This document shows positions 1-8,780 of a stretch of 64,000 nucleotides of DNA, one piece after another. A program made the translations under genes and the position numbers. The notes beneath the pieces are model-generated. The model was not told the origin of the DNA, ran no database searches, and was given only the letters and a program-made list of their open reading frames with translations. The stretch lies in the NCBI GenBank assembly GCA_963830565.1, contig CAWHMO010000007.1, positions 124,001 through 188,000 of the forward strand, given 5' to 3'. How positions within the stretch are numbered: the stretch's first letter is position 1; every line of letters starts with the position of its first letter. Source of the DNA: DATFDN01 sp963830565. Its GTDB lineage: Bacteria; Pseudomonadota; Alphaproteobacteria; Acetobacterales; Acetobacteraceae.

Positions 1-1494
1 TTGTCCGCGCCGCCTCCCATCCTGGTCTCGCCGGTTGCCGGCGTCGGGATCGCGGCCCTGAAGGGCGCGCTCGGCGAATTGGCGCCGCGCGCGCGCCGCC
101 CGGACGAGCGTGGGGTGCCTTACCTGCCGATCGATCGCGCCTTCACCGTCGCCGGATATGGAACCGTCATCACCGGAACGCTCCGCTGGGGCGCGATCGC
201 GGTCGGCGACGAGGTGGAGTTGGTGTCTGCGGGAAATCGGGCGCGCGTGCGCGGGGTGCAGGTCCGCGGGATCAGCTTCCCGACAGCCTCGCCGGGCCAG
301 CGTGTCGCCGTGAACCTGCGCGCAACCGAGACCACGGAGGCGCGCCCCGGTACCGCCCTGGCCATGCCTGGCCTGCTCAGCCCGTCGTCATGGCTGTCGG
401 TCGAGCTTCGGGCCTCTCCCAGCGCGCCGGCCCCGCTCGGCTCGGCCACCAAGCTTCGCCTCCTGTTCGCGACCAGCGAGACCGATGCGACCGTGCGTCT
501 GCTCGATCGCGCCGAGCTGGCGCCTGGAGAGACGTGCCTCGCCCAACTCCGCTGCACGCCGCGAGTGGCGGTACCCGTGGGCGAGCACGTCATCCTGCGC
601 CTGACCTCGCCCCTGAGCGTGGTCGCCGGCGGGCGGGTGCTGGATGCGCAGGCACAGCGCCTGCGCCGGGCTGACCCGGCGGCCATCGCCTGGCTGGATA
701 CGCTCGCGCGCGCCGCGCCCGAGTCGGTGTTGTCAGCGGCGCTCGGCCGCGCCGGTTCACGCGGGACGTCGCTGGTTGCCCTGGCCCGTCTCGCCGGCCT
801 GTCGCCCGCCCGGACCGCGGCGGCCCTGTCCCGCACGCCATGCGTCGTAGCCGGCGGCGTGGCAGTCGCCGCCCCCGCGTTGGAGCGAACCGCCGCGGAT
901 GCGATGCACGCGCTAGAGGCGCACTGGCCCGCCCACCCCGAGGGCCTGTCGCGCGACCAACTCCGCGCCGCCCTGCCTGACTGCGGGCCGGAGGTGCTCG
1001 ACATGGCCCTCGCCCGCCTGGTCGCTGCGGGCCGGATCGAGCGGGCCAGTCGCATCCGCCTGATCCGCGCCGAGCACGAGCAGGCGCGCAAGGCGGGGGA
1101 GGACAGGCTCGCGGCCAGTCTGGCGGCGGCGTTCGGTCGTGCTGGCCTGTCGCCCCCGACCGACAAGCCGCCGGACGTGGCGACCCGTCGCGCGCTGGAT
1201 CGGCTGGTGCGCGAGGGCGTGCTGGTGCGCGCGCCCGACAAGGCGCAAAAGCGGGAGATCCTGTTCCACCGCGAGGCGATCGAGGAGGCCCGGCGTCGGC
1301 TGCGCCCGTTGCTGGCGGACGGGCCGGGCCTGCTGGTCGGCGACGCCGGCGCGGCGCTTGGGATTTCCCGCAAGTACAGCGTGCCATTGCTGGAGTATCT
1401 GGACGCCACCCAGTTCACGCGCCGCATCGGCGATCGGCGCCAGCTGTCCGCCTCGCCGCCCCCGCTTCCGCTGCGCGAGCGGGCTCGCGGCTGA
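1..1494 (+). CDS. selB: Selenocysteine-specific elongation factor SelB (3' part)
   Basis: Only the C-terminal 497 residues are in the window. The frame is open at base 1, so the apparent TTG there is not the start and the GTP-binding motifs lie upstream. The visible part begins at the end of the GTPase domain, continues through an EF-Tu-like beta-barrel (YGTVITGTLRWG near residue 53, then the barrel to about residue 225), and ends in the winged-helix repeats that bind the SECIS hairpin; the last carries the SelB signature SRKYSVPLLEYLD near residue 455. SelB delivers Sec-tRNA(Sec) to recoded UGA codons, so the organism should also have selA, selC and selD elsewhere. It ends 1 bp from the stop of the convergent ABC ATPase gene. 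Confidence 0.93.
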   Translation: MSAPPPILVSPVAGVGIAALKGALGELAPRARRPDERGVPYLPIDRAFTVAGYGTVITGTLRWGAIAVGDEVELVSAGNRARVRGVQVRGISFPTASPGQRVAVNLRATETTEARPGTALAMPGLLSPSSWLSVELRASPSAPAPLGSATKLRLLFATSETDATVRLLDRAELAPGETCLAQLRCTPRVAVPVGEHVILRLTSPLSVVAGGRVLDAQAQRLRRADPAAIAWLDTLARAAPESVLSAALGRAGSRGTSLVALARLAGLSPARTAAALSRTPCVVAGGVAVAAPALERTAADAMHALEAHWPAHPEGLSRDQLRAALPDCGPEVLDMALARLVAAGRIERASRIRLIRAEHEQARKAGEDRLAASLAAAFGRAGLSPPTDKPPDVATRRALDRLVREGVLVRAPDKAQKREILFHREAIEEARRRLRPLLADGPGLLVGDAGAALGISRKYSVPLLEYLDATQFTRRIGDRRQLSASPPPLPLRERARG

Positions 1495-1495
1495 C

Positions 1496-2806
1496 CTATT
1501 CCACCTCCTCCAGGCTGAACTGCTCGGCCTCCTCGTCGTAGCTGAACAGTTCGGCGTAGCGGCCCCAGGCTATCGCCGCCCGCAGCGTGTCGTCGGCGTA
1601 TTCGGGCGACATGTGATCCTCCAGTTCGTCGCGGAAGCGCACGGCGGAGGCGCGGTGGTTCCAGCGCTCGTCCAGCACGTGCCGGATCATCGTGATCAGC
1701 GGGACGTTGGCGAGCAGGGCGTCGGCGAACAGGCGCTTGCGAGCCTCGGTATCGGCGGCGGCGAAGGCTCGCCCGGCATCGGTCAGGACGATGTCGCCTT
1801 CGGCAAGCACCGCGAAATGCAGCAATTGCAGCGACTCGCCGAGTGGGAGCAGGTCATCGAGTTCGAGCTGCAACGCCCCCGCCAGCGCCGGCAGGTCGGC
1901 CCGGCCATGGTACGGCTCGGCGGCCAGCGCCTCGATCAGACCCGCCATCAGGTTCGTCCCGACCCGGTGCAGCGCCGTGTCGATGGTCGCCGCCGGCGCG
2001 GGGCCGATTGGCCTCGACCCCGCCTGCGGGCGGCGCGTCATCAACCCGTAGATGTCGTCCACCAGCTTGCGGAAGGCCGGGTCCAGACGGTTGCGCGGAT
2101 GCGGAAACCGGACGGGCAGCTCATGGGCGACCCGCCCCGGATTGGCCGAGAACACGAGGATGCGGTCGCACATCAGGACCGCCTCCTCAATGTTGTGCGT
2201 GACCATCAGCACCGATTTGAGTGGCAGCTTCCCTTCCGCCCACAGGTCGATCAGGTCGGTGCGCAGCGTCTCGGCAGTCAGCACGTCCAGGGCGCTGAAC
2301 GGCTCGTCCATCAACAGCAGGTCGGGATGGACGACCAGCGCGCGTGCCAGACCCACGCGCTGGCGCATGCCCCCCGAAAGCTCCTTGGGGTAGGCGCTCT
2401 CGAACCCGCCCAGCCCGATCAGGTCGATCGCCTGTTCCGCGCGCCGGGCGCGTTCGGACCGGGGCACTCCGCGCGCCTCGAGCCCAAGCTCCACGTTCTC
2501 CTGCACGGTCAGCCACGGGAACAGCGCGAAGCTCTGGAATACCATCGCCACCCCAACGGGCGGTCCGTCGATCGGCGTTCCGTGCCAGAGCACGTCCCCC
2601 GCGGTCGGCCGCAGCAGGCCCGCGACGATGCGCAGGAGGGTGGACTTGCCCGATCCCGACCGACCTAGCAGCGCCACCATCTCGCCCTCGCGCAAGGCGA
2701 GGTTCACATCATCCAGCACCACGAGGTCGGCGCTCGCCTCCTTGTGGTAGGCCTGCCGACAGCCGCGCACTTCGAGCAGCGGGGCCGAGGCGGCTCGGTC
2801 GGGCAT
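1496..2806 (-). CDS. ABC transporter ATP-binding protein, nitrate/sulfonate/taurine type, with AAA-associated domain
   Basis: This 436-residue ATPase energises the permease encoded just upstream. Walker A (LLGRSGSGKST), the ABC signature (LSGGMRQR) and Walker B (LLLMDEPFSALD) are all present in the first 250 residues. The final 150 residues form the AAA-associated domain found on a subset of nitrate/sulfonate-type ATPases and end in an acidic tail. An in-frame ATG at 2848 would overlap the permease by 29 bp; I chose the ATG at 2806 because it places the gene 13 bp after the permease stop and starts close to the conserved beta-strand. No substrate-binding protein gene lies nearby, so the substrate cannot be named. 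Confidence 0.9.
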   Translation of the reverse strand: MPDRAASAPLLEVRGCRQAYHKEASADLVVLDDVNLALREGEMVALLGRSGSGKSTLLRIVAGLLRPTAGDVLWHGTPIDGPPVGVAMVFQSFALFPWLTVQENVELGLEARGVPRSERARRAEQAIDLIGLGGFESAYPKELSGGMRQRVGLARALVVHPDLLLMDEPFSALDVLTAETLRTDLIDLWAEGKLPLKSVLMVTHNIEEAVLMCDRILVFSANPGRVAHELPVRFPHPRNRLDPAFRKLVDDIYGLMTRRPQAGSRPIGPAPAATIDTALHRVGTNLMAGLIEALAAEPYHGRADLPALAGALQLELDDLLPLGESLQLLHFAVLAEGDIVLTDAGRAFAAADTEARKRLFADALLANVPLITMIRHVLDERWNHRASAVRFRDELEDHMSPEYADDTLRAAIAWGRYAELFSYDEEAEQFSLEEVE

Positions 2807-2819
2807 CTGCCGTGCTCCG

Positions 2820-4547
2820 TCATGTGAGGGTGAGGCGCCGGCTGGCATAGGCGTAAAGCGGCCGCCAGAGCAGCCTGTTGATGATCAGCACGAAGCCGGA
2901 CATCACGGCCACCCCCAGCACCACCCGGGCCATCGCACCCTTCGCCGTGGCCTCGGCGATGTAGGCGCCGAGCCCGTTCGCGACCAGCCGCGTATCCCCC
3001 CAGGAAGCGATCTCGGCAACGATGGAGGCATTCCATGACCCGCCCGACGCGGTGATCGCACCGGTCACATAGTACGCCATGATCCCTGGCAACATCACCC
3101 TCTGCCACCAAAGCCGCCCGCATACGCCGAAATTCGCCGCCACCTCCCGCAGATCGCCGGGGAACGCGGCGGCCCCCGCGATGACGTTGAACAGGATGTA
3201 CCACTGCGTCCCGAGCACCATCAGCGGCGTCAGCCACACATCCGGGTCCAACCGGAAGCGCACGATGAACAGCACGAAGGGCGGATAGAGCAGGTTCGCG
3301 GGAAATGCCGCCAGGAACTGCGCCAGGGGCTGGGCCCGTCGCGCCCACGCGGGACGCAGCCCGAGCCAGACCCCGATCGGCACCCAGACCAGGGTGGCGA
3401 TCAGCATCAGGACCGCGACCCGCGCCAGGGTGACGCAACCCAACAGAAACGCCTCCCGCAAGTCGGCCCAGGCGAGCTGACCGGCGACGAAGCTCGCGAG
3501 CTGCCACGCGGCCCAGGCCAGCACCAAGCCCAGCACGATCAGCCAGGCCGCATCGACCAGCCGCGAGGGCGGAGGCTGGAAGGCACGTTGCCGGTGCCCA
3601 CGCCCGATCCGCAGCCCGCCTGCCCAGGTCATCGCGTCGCCGAGCATCGTCACCGCCGCGCGCAGCAGGTGGGTGCGCCGCACCAGCCGCAGCATCCAGG
3701 GGTCGGGCGCTTCCACGGCCGCCGTCGTCTCGAAGCGGAACTTGCTGGACCACGCCACCAGCGGCCGGAACAGTAACTGGTCATAGAGCAGGATGACCAC
3801 CAGCATGGCCCCGATCGCGTAGCCGACCGCCGCTAAGTCCCGCCGCTCCAGCGCCAGCGCGACGTAGGAGCCGATACCTGGCAGCGTCCATGTCTTCTCG
3901 CCGAGGGTCACGGCCTCCGCGGCGACGACGAAGAACCAGCCGCCCGACATCGACATCATCGTGTTCCACACCAGGCCCGGAACGGCGAACGGCACCTCCA
4001 GCCGCCAGAACCGCTGCCACGCGCCAAGCCGGAAGCTCTGCGCGACTTCCTGCAGGTCAAGCGGAAGCGTGCGCAGCGACTGGTACAGGCTGAAGGCCAT
4101 GTTCCACGCCTGGCTCGTGAAGATCGCGAAGATCGCGGCCAGCTCCAGTCCCAGCACCCGGCCGGGGAATAGGCTCAGGAAGAAGACCACGGTAAAGGTC
4201 AGAAAACCGAGAATCGGCACCGACTGGAGGATGTCGAGCAGCGGGATCAGGATCGCGCCGGCACGCCGGCTCTTGGCCGCCGCCGTCCCGTAGGTGAAGG
4301 TGAACACTAACGAGGCGGCCAGCGCACCAAACATTCGCAAGGTCGTCCGCGCCGCGTATTCCGGCAGGTTCGCCGGATCGAGATGGACCGCCAGCGCCTC
4401 GGGCGCGCTGATCGGCGCGAAGGTGCCGCCGGCCACCCGCACCATCGCGACCAGGGCGCCGAACACGACCAGGATCGCGAACAGATCCCACTGATTAGGA
4501 AGCCGCCGCCCGGCGAGGAACGAGGGGTGGACGGGGCTGCGCGCCAA
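2820..4547 (-). CDS. ABC transporter permease with two fused permease domains
   Basis: This 575-residue inner-membrane protein contains two successive BPD-type permease domains, roughly residues 50-270 and 330-570, separated by a basic linker. Each half carries the EAA-type cytoplasmic loop (LQEVAQSFRLGAWQRFW in the first, LREVAANFGVCGRLWWQ in the second), which docks on the ATPase. One polypeptide therefore supplies both halves of the channel. The start is a TTG 6 bp after the dut stop, without a clear ribosome-binding site, so an alternative start a few codons in is possible. It is most likely cotranscribed with dut upstream and the ATPase downstream; nitrate/sulfonate/bicarbonate-like substrates are typical of the family. 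Confidence 0.88.
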   Translation of the reverse strand: MARSPVHPSFLAGRRLPNQWDLFAILVVFGALVAMVRVAGGTFAPISAPEALAVHLDPANLPEYAARTTLRMFGALAASLVFTFTYGTAAAKSRRAGAILIPLLDILQSVPILGFLTFTVVFFLSLFPGRVLGLELAAIFAIFTSQAWNMAFSLYQSLRTLPLDLQEVAQSFRLGAWQRFWRLEVPFAVPGLVWNTMMSMSGGWFFVVAAEAVTLGEKTWTLPGIGSYVALALERRDLAAVGYAIGAMLVVILLYDQLLFRPLVAWSSKFRFETTAAVEAPDPWMLRLVRRTHLLRAAVTMLGDAMTWAGGLRIGRGHRQRAFQPPPSRLVDAAWLIVLGLVLAWAAWQLASFVAGQLAWADLREAFLLGCVTLARVAVLMLIATLVWVPIGVWLGLRPAWARRAQPLAQFLAAFPANLLYPPFVLFIVRFRLDPDVWLTPLMVLGTQWYILFNVIAGAAAFPGDLREVAANFGVCGRLWWQRVMLPGIMAYYVTGAITASGGSWNASIVAEIASWGDTRLVANGLGAYIAEATAKGAMARVVLGVAVMSGFVLIINRLLWRPLYAYASRRLTLT

Positions 4548-4553
4548 CTCGAA

Positions 4554-5021
4554 TCAGCCGCGGCCGGCGGCTTGAGACAGCCCCGTGCTGCCAAAGCCGC
4601 CCGTCCCGCGGTGCGTCTCGTCGAGTTCCGCCACCTCGCGCCAAGCCACCCGAAGAACCGGAGCCAGGACTGCCTGCGCGATGCGAGTCCCGCGCTCGAC
4701 GGTGAAGGCCACCTCGCCGCCGTTCAACAGGATGACCTGGATCTCGCCGCGATAATCCTCGTCGATCGTGCCTGGGCTGTTCGCCACCAGGATGCCATGC
4801 CGCAGCGCCAGGCCCGAGCGGGGGCGGACTTGCAGCTCGAAGCCGGGCGGCAAGGCGACCGCCAGACCGGTCGGGATCAGCGAGCGCCCGCCCGGCGCAA
4901 GGACGCGCGGCTGGTCAATCGCCGCGAGGAGGTCCATTCCCGCAGCGCCGGGCGTCGCGTAGTCGGGCAGGGGAAGGCCCTCGCCGTGCGCCAGCCGACG
5001 AACCGCGACCGTCACGCTCAC
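4554..5021 (-). CDS. dut: dUTP diphosphatase (dUTPase)
   Basis: Hydrolyses dUTP to dUMP and PPi, keeping uracil out of DNA and feeding dTMP synthesis. The 155-residue length is normal for the trimeric family. All conserved motifs are seen: AGMDL near the N-terminus, RPRSGLALRHG, the GTIDEDYRGE uridine-binding hairpin, RIAQAVLAPV, and the glycine-rich C-terminal arm RGTGGFGSTG that closes over the active site. The start is a GTG whose last two bases overlap the coaBC stop (GTGA), so translation is probably coupled. A longer open frame upstream only reads antisense-free coaBC sequence in the wrong frame and was ignored. Confidence 0.95.
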   Translation of the reverse strand: MSVTVAVRRLAHGEGLPLPDYATPGAAGMDLLAAIDQPRVLAPGGRSLIPTGLAVALPPGFELQVRPRSGLALRHGILVANSPGTIDEDYRGEIQVILLNGGEVAFTVERGTRIAQAVLAPVLRVAWREVAELDETHRGTGGFGSTGLSQAAGRG

Positions 5022-6223
5022 TGCAGCGCCTCGGCGATGCGCCGGGCCAGACGCTCGGCGACCTCGGCCTTCGCCATACGGGGCCAGTCCTCGACGCCCT
5101 GGGCAGTGATCAGATGCACGGCGTTTTCCTCGCCACCCATGATTCCGGTCGCAGGCGAGACGTCGTTGGCCAGTATCCAGTCGCAGCCCTTGCGGGTGCG
5201 CTTCTCCATCGCATTGGCGATCAAGGCGTCGGTCTCGGCGGCGAAGCCCACGACGAGGCGTGGCCGGCGCGGCCCCTCGCGCGAGAGGGTGGCGAGAATG
5301 TCCGGATTGGGAACAAGCTCCAGCACCGGCGGGTGCCCGCCCGGCCGCTTCTTCAGCTTCGACGCCGACTGCAGCGCAACGTGCCAATCCGCCACGGCCG
5401 CCGCGCACACCGCGGCATCCGCGGGCAACGCCTCCAAGCAGGCGGCAAGCATATCCTTGGCGGTTTCAACCCGGTGCAGCTCTACTCCAGAAGGAGCAGC
5501 CACGTTGACCGGCCCGGTCACCAATGTGACCCGCCCTCCAAGCCGAGCCAGCGCCGCCGCGATCGCGCTCCCCTGCCTGCCGCTGCTGCGATTGGCGATG
5601 TAGCGCACGGGATCGATCGGCTCCTGCGTCGGCCCGCTCGTGACCAGAACATGCCGCCCGTGCAAGACTCGGTCAGGCGCAAGCAAGCCCTCGATCGCCG
5701 CCAGAATGGCGGGCGGTTCGGCCAGACGCCCAGGGCCGAACTCATGGCAGGCCATCGCCCCTTCATCCGGGCCGACGACGCGCACCCCGCGCGAGGCCAA
5801 CAACGCCATGTTGGCCACCGTCGCCGGATGCAACCACATCCGTACATTCATCGCCGGCGCCACCAGCACCGGCTTGTCGGTCGCCAGCAGCAGCGTGCTC
5901 GCCAGATCATTGGCGAGACCCGCCGCCATCCGGGCGAGGATATCGGCCGAGGCGGGAGCCACCACCACGAGATCGGCGCTGCGAGAGAGCTGGATGTGCC
6001 CCATTTCGCTCTCGTCGGTCAGCGAGAACAGATCGGTGAACACCTTGCTCTCGCTCAATGCCTGCAACGAAAGCGGGGCGACGAACTGCGCGCCGGCCTT
6101 GGTCAGCACGCATGTCACGCCGCAGCCGCGAGCGCGCAGCAGCCGGATCAGCTCCAGCGCCTTGTACGCGGCGATCCCGCCCGAGACGATCAGCAGCACG
6201 CGGCGGCCATCCAGGCCGTTCAC
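5018..6223 (-). CDS. coaBC: Bifunctional phosphopantothenoylcysteine decarboxylase / phosphopantothenate-cysteine ligase
   Basis: Catalyses two successive coenzyme A steps: joining cysteine to 4'-phosphopantothenate (CoaB) and decarboxylating the product (CoaC). Of 401 residues, about 1-180 form the FMN-dependent CoaC domain (GGIAAYK at the N-terminus, the PAMN active-site motif and a MACHEFGPGRLAEP stretch). Residues from about 185 form the CoaB domain (TSGPTQEPIDPVRYIANRSS). The GTG start overlaps the ubiE stop and the stop overlaps the dut start, both as GTGA, so ubiE-coaBC-dut read as one coupled unit. Full length, no oddities. Confidence 0.94.
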   Translation of the reverse strand: MNGLDGRRVLLIVSGGIAAYKALELIRLLRARGCGVTCVLTKAGAQFVAPLSLQALSESKVFTDLFSLTDESEMGHIQLSRSADLVVVAPASADILARMAAGLANDLASTLLLATDKPVLVAPAMNVRMWLHPATVANMALLASRGVRVVGPDEGAMACHEFGPGRLAEPPAILAAIEGLLAPDRVLHGRHVLVTSGPTQEPIDPVRYIANRSSGRQGSAIAAALARLGGRVTLVTGPVNVAAPSGVELHRVETAKDMLAACLEALPADAAVCAAAVADWHVALQSASKLKKRPGGHPPVLELVPNPDILATLSREGPRRPRLVVGFAAETDALIANAMEKRTRKGCDWILANDVSPATGIMGGEENAVHLITAQGVEDWPRMAKAEVAERLARRIAEALQ

Positions 6224-6975
6224 AGCCGCCACCCCGAATGGATCGCCGCAATGCCCCCCGACAGGTTGCGCCAGCCAACGCGCGCGAAGCCGGCTTCGGT
6301 CATCATCGCGCCCAGCCGGTCCTGGTCGGGGAAAGTGCGGATGCTCTCGGCGAGGTAGCGATAGCTCTCTGTGTCGCCGGCCACCGCGCCCCCCAGGCGG
6401 GGTAGCACCTGGAACGACCACGCCTCGTAGGCGGGGGCCAGGGCGGCGACCCGCAAGCGGCTGAACTCCAGGCAGAAGAACCGCCCGCCGGGCTTCAGCA
6501 CGCGCCGCGCCTCGGTCAGCACGGCCTGCTTGTCGGTGCAGTTGCGCAGGCCGAAGGCGATCGAGACCCGGTCCACGACGCGATCCGGCAGCGGCACCCG
6601 CTCGGCATCCGCGACCAGCAATTGCAGCCCGGCGCATACGCCGCGCGCCAGGGCGCGGTCGCGGGCTACGGACAGCATCTGGGCGTTGATGTCGGACAGC
6701 AGCGCCGTCCCGCCGCCCTGGCCAAGCCAGCCGAAGCTCACGTCTCCTGTTCCCCCCGCCAGGTCCAGCAGCATACGCTGCGGCCTCGGGTCGAGCGCGC
6801 TGACCAGGATGCGCTTCCAGGCCCGGTGAATGCCGAGGGACATCAGATCGTTCATCAGGTCGTAGCGAGGCGCCACGCTGTCGAAGACCTCGCGCACCAG
6901 TCCCTTCTTCGCGGCCGCGGGCACGCGGCGAAAGCCGAAATCGGCGGTTGGGTCGGACGCTGGGTTGTCGCTCAT
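6220..6975 (-). CDS. ubiE: Ubiquinone/menaquinone biosynthesis C-methyltransferase
   Basis: SAM-dependent methyltransferase that C-methylates the benzoquinol ring in ubiquinone synthesis. In 251 residues it shows the UbiE N-terminal block (VFDSVAPRYDLMNDLMSLG), the SAM motif I (LLDLAGGTGDVSF) and the conserved SIAFGLRN and LKPGGRFFCLEFS segments. It starts 30 bp from the divergent mutM start, so both promoters must share or overlap that short gap. In many alphaproteobacteria ubiB follows ubiE, but here ubiE overlaps coaBC directly and no ubiB is present in the window. Confidence 0.94.
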   Translation of the reverse strand: MSDNPASDPTADFGFRRVPAAAKKGLVREVFDSVAPRYDLMNDLMSLGIHRAWKRILVSALDPRPQRMLLDLAGGTGDVSFGWLGQGGGTALLSDINAQMLSVARDRALARGVCAGLQLLVADAERVPLPDRVVDRVSIAFGLRNCTDKQAVLTEARRVLKPGGRFFCLEFSRLRVAALAPAYEAWSFQVLPRLGGAVAGDTESYRYLAESIRTFPDQDRLGAMMTEAGFARVGWRNLSGGIAAIHSGWRL

Positions 6976-7005
6976 GCCGGCCCACGTATAGCCTGTCCCG
7001 AGCCA

Positions 7006-7851
7006 ATGCCGGAACTCCCCGAAGTCGAGACCGTGATGCGCGGCCTGCGCTCCCGGCTGGAAGGGCGCATCATCCTTCGAGCCGAGGCGCGGCGTCCGGA
7101 TCTGCGCTGGCCCTTGCCGGCCGGCCTCGCGGCGCGCCTGACCGGAGCGCGCGTCGTCGGATTCCGTCGGCGCGGCAAGTACATCCTCATGCGGCTCGAC
7201 GGCGGGGACAGCGTGCTGCTGCATCTCGGCATGTCCGGCCGCATCGTCCTCGCTCCGCCTTCCAACGTGCTCGGACCCGCCGCCCATCACGAGCATCTCG
7301 CGCTTGAGACCGAGGAGGGCTGGCGTCTCGGCTTCGTCGATCCGCGCCGGTTCGGCATGATCGATCTCATCCCGACCGCGGCCGAGGATGCGCACCGTCT
7401 GCTCGTCGGGCTCGGCCCCGAGCCGCTGGAAGAGGCGTTCGGCCAGGCACGGCTGAGCGCCGCCCTTGCCGGCCGGCGCACCTCCATAAAGGCCGCGCTG
7501 CTGGATCAGGGCGTCGTCGCCGGCCTCGGCAACATCTATGTCAGCGAGGCCCTGTTCCGTGCCAGGCTGAGCCCGCGGCGCCTAGCGTATACGGTCGTCG
7601 GGGAGCGGGCGGCCCGCCTCGTGCCGGCGATCAAGGTGACCCTGACCGATGCCATAGCTGCGGGCGGCTCCAGCCTGCGCGACTACGTCCAGCCGGACGG
7701 AGAGCTGGGCTATTTCCAGCACGCTTGGCGCGTGTACGGGCGGGAAGGCGTCGCGTGCGAACGCTGCCCCGGCCCGCCGGCTTGCGCGGGGGTGCGGCGC
7801 ATCGTCCAGTCCGGCCGCAGCACGTTCTATTGCCCGCGCACCCAACGCTAG
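7006..7851 (+). CDS. mutM: Formamidopyrimidine-DNA glycosylase (Fpg/MutM)
   Basis: Bifunctional base-excision glycosylase/AP lyase removing 8-oxoguanine and FaPy lesions. The mature N-terminus PELPEVET supplies the catalytic Pro1 and Glu2; the conserved LLDQGVVAGLGNIYVSE (helix-two-turn-helix) follows near residue 165. The C-terminal zinc finger is unusual: it starts with CERC, has an insertion holding an extra cysteine (PGPPACAG), and ends FYCPRTQR, where most family members have CPxCQ. The fourth zinc ligand is therefore Thr, and the extra Cys may substitute. The start ATG was chosen because Pro must follow the initiator Met. 281 residues. Confidence 0.95.
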   Translation: MPELPEVETVMRGLRSRLEGRIILRAEARRPDLRWPLPAGLAARLTGARVVGFRRRGKYILMRLDGGDSVLLHLGMSGRIVLAPPSNVLGPAAHHEHLALETEEGWRLGFVDPRRFGMIDLIPTAAEDAHRLLVGLGPEPLEEAFGQARLSAALAGRRTSIKAALLDQGVVAGLGNIYVSEALFRARLSPRRLAYTVVGERAARLVPAIKVTLTDAIAAGGSSLRDYVQPDGELGYFQHAWRVYGREGVACERCPGPPACAGVRRIVQSGRSTFYCPRTQR

Positions 7852-7886
7852 CTAGAAGCCAAAAACCTGGGGCGGAGGTTGGGCGG

Positions 7887-8669
7887 ATGGCCGACAGCTA
7901 CGAGATGATCCTGGTGGAGACGCACGGGCGGGTTGGACTGATCCGGTTAAATCGGCCGCAGGCCCTCAACGCCCTTTGCGATCAGCTCATGATCGAACTG
8001 GGTCAGCAGCTTCTCGCGTTCGACGCCGACCCGGCGATCGGTGCCATCGTCCTGACCGGCAATGAGAAGGCGTTCGCCGCCGGGGCAGACATCAAGGAGA
8101 TGCGCGACCGCACCCATCCCGAGGCGCTGTTGGAGGATTTCATCGGCCGCCGCTGGGAGACGGTGTTGCAAGTCAAAAAGCCGGTCATCGCCGCGGTCGC
8201 CGGCTTCGCCCTGGGGGGCGGGTGCGAGCTGGCGATGATGTGCGACATGATCCTCGCCGCCGACACGGCGAAGTTTGGCCAACCGGAGATCAATCTCGGG
8301 GTCATCCCTGGGGCTGGCGGCACGCAACGGCTGACGCGGGCGGTCGGCAAATCCAAGGCCATGGAGATGGTGCTGACGGCGCGCTTCATGGACGCGGCCG
8401 AGGCGGAGCGGGCAAATCTGGTCTCGCGCGTGATAGCGGCCGATCAGCTCGTGCCGGAGGCGATCAAGGTCGCCGAAAAGGTCGCGAGCCTCTCGCCGGT
8501 GGCGGTGACGATGGCCAAGCAGGCGGTCAACCGCGCCTTCGAGACCACATTGGTCGAGGGGGTTCGCCACGAGCGCGCCCTGTTCCTCTCCTTGTTCGGC
8601 ACCCCCGATCAACGCGAGGGAATGGCGGCTTTCGTCGAAAAGCGGAAGCCATCTTTCCGGAAAGGCTGA
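7887..8669 (+). CDS. Enoyl-CoA hydratase
   Basis: Crotonase-fold enzyme of 260 residues that hydrates 2-trans-enoyl-CoA in beta-oxidation. The oxyanion-hole segments are clear: AGADIKEM near residue 67 and FALGGGCELAMMCD near residue 110. The catalytic region reads PEINLGVIPGAGGTQRL, with the two acidic positions expected of a true hydratase. It lies 35 bp after mutM; this gene between mutM and rpsT is a recurrent alphaproteobacterial arrangement. The start ATG is followed by MADSYEMILVE, which aligns with the usual N-terminus, and has a GGCGG-type site 6-10 bp ahead. Confidence 0.93.
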   Translation: MADSYEMILVETHGRVGLIRLNRPQALNALCDQLMIELGQQLLAFDADPAIGAIVLTGNEKAFAAGADIKEMRDRTHPEALLEDFIGRRWETVLQVKKPVIAAVAGFALGGGCELAMMCDMILAADTAKFGQPEINLGVIPGAGGTQRLTRAVGKSKAMEMVLTARFMDAAEAERANLVSRVIAADQLVPEAIKVAEKVASLSPVAVTMAKQAVNRAFETTLVEGVRHERALFLSLFGTPDQREGMAAFVEKRKPSFRKG

Positions 8670-8693
8670 GCCGCCCTGACGGGAGGGGGATTC

Positions 8694-8722
8694 TTGACGC
8701 CTCTCGGGCCGGTGCCTAGAAC
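8694..8722 (+). promoter_or_regulatory. Putative sigma-70-type promoter of rpsT
   Basis: TTGACG at 8694-8699, a 17-bp spacer, then TAGAAC at 8717-8722, 58 bp before the rpsT start codon. The match is good at the -35 box and moderate at the -10 box. It lies just downstream of the enoyl-CoA hydratase stop, which would let rpsT be transcribed separately. Inferred by eye only. Confidence 0.5.
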
Positions 8723-8780
8723 CCACGGCTTGCGCCGCTGAACTGACACATGCGGCTTCCGACCGGGACACATCGAACGC

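Noticed and set aside
1..3. TTG at base 1 as start of selB
   Set aside because: The protein begins inside the GTPase domain; the window edge cuts the gene.
120..1427. Long minus-strand open frames opposite selB, hppA, polA and phaC
   Set aside because: They have no family features, are Arg/Pro/Ala-rich low-complexity and exactly mirror real genes; high GC keeps antisense frames open.
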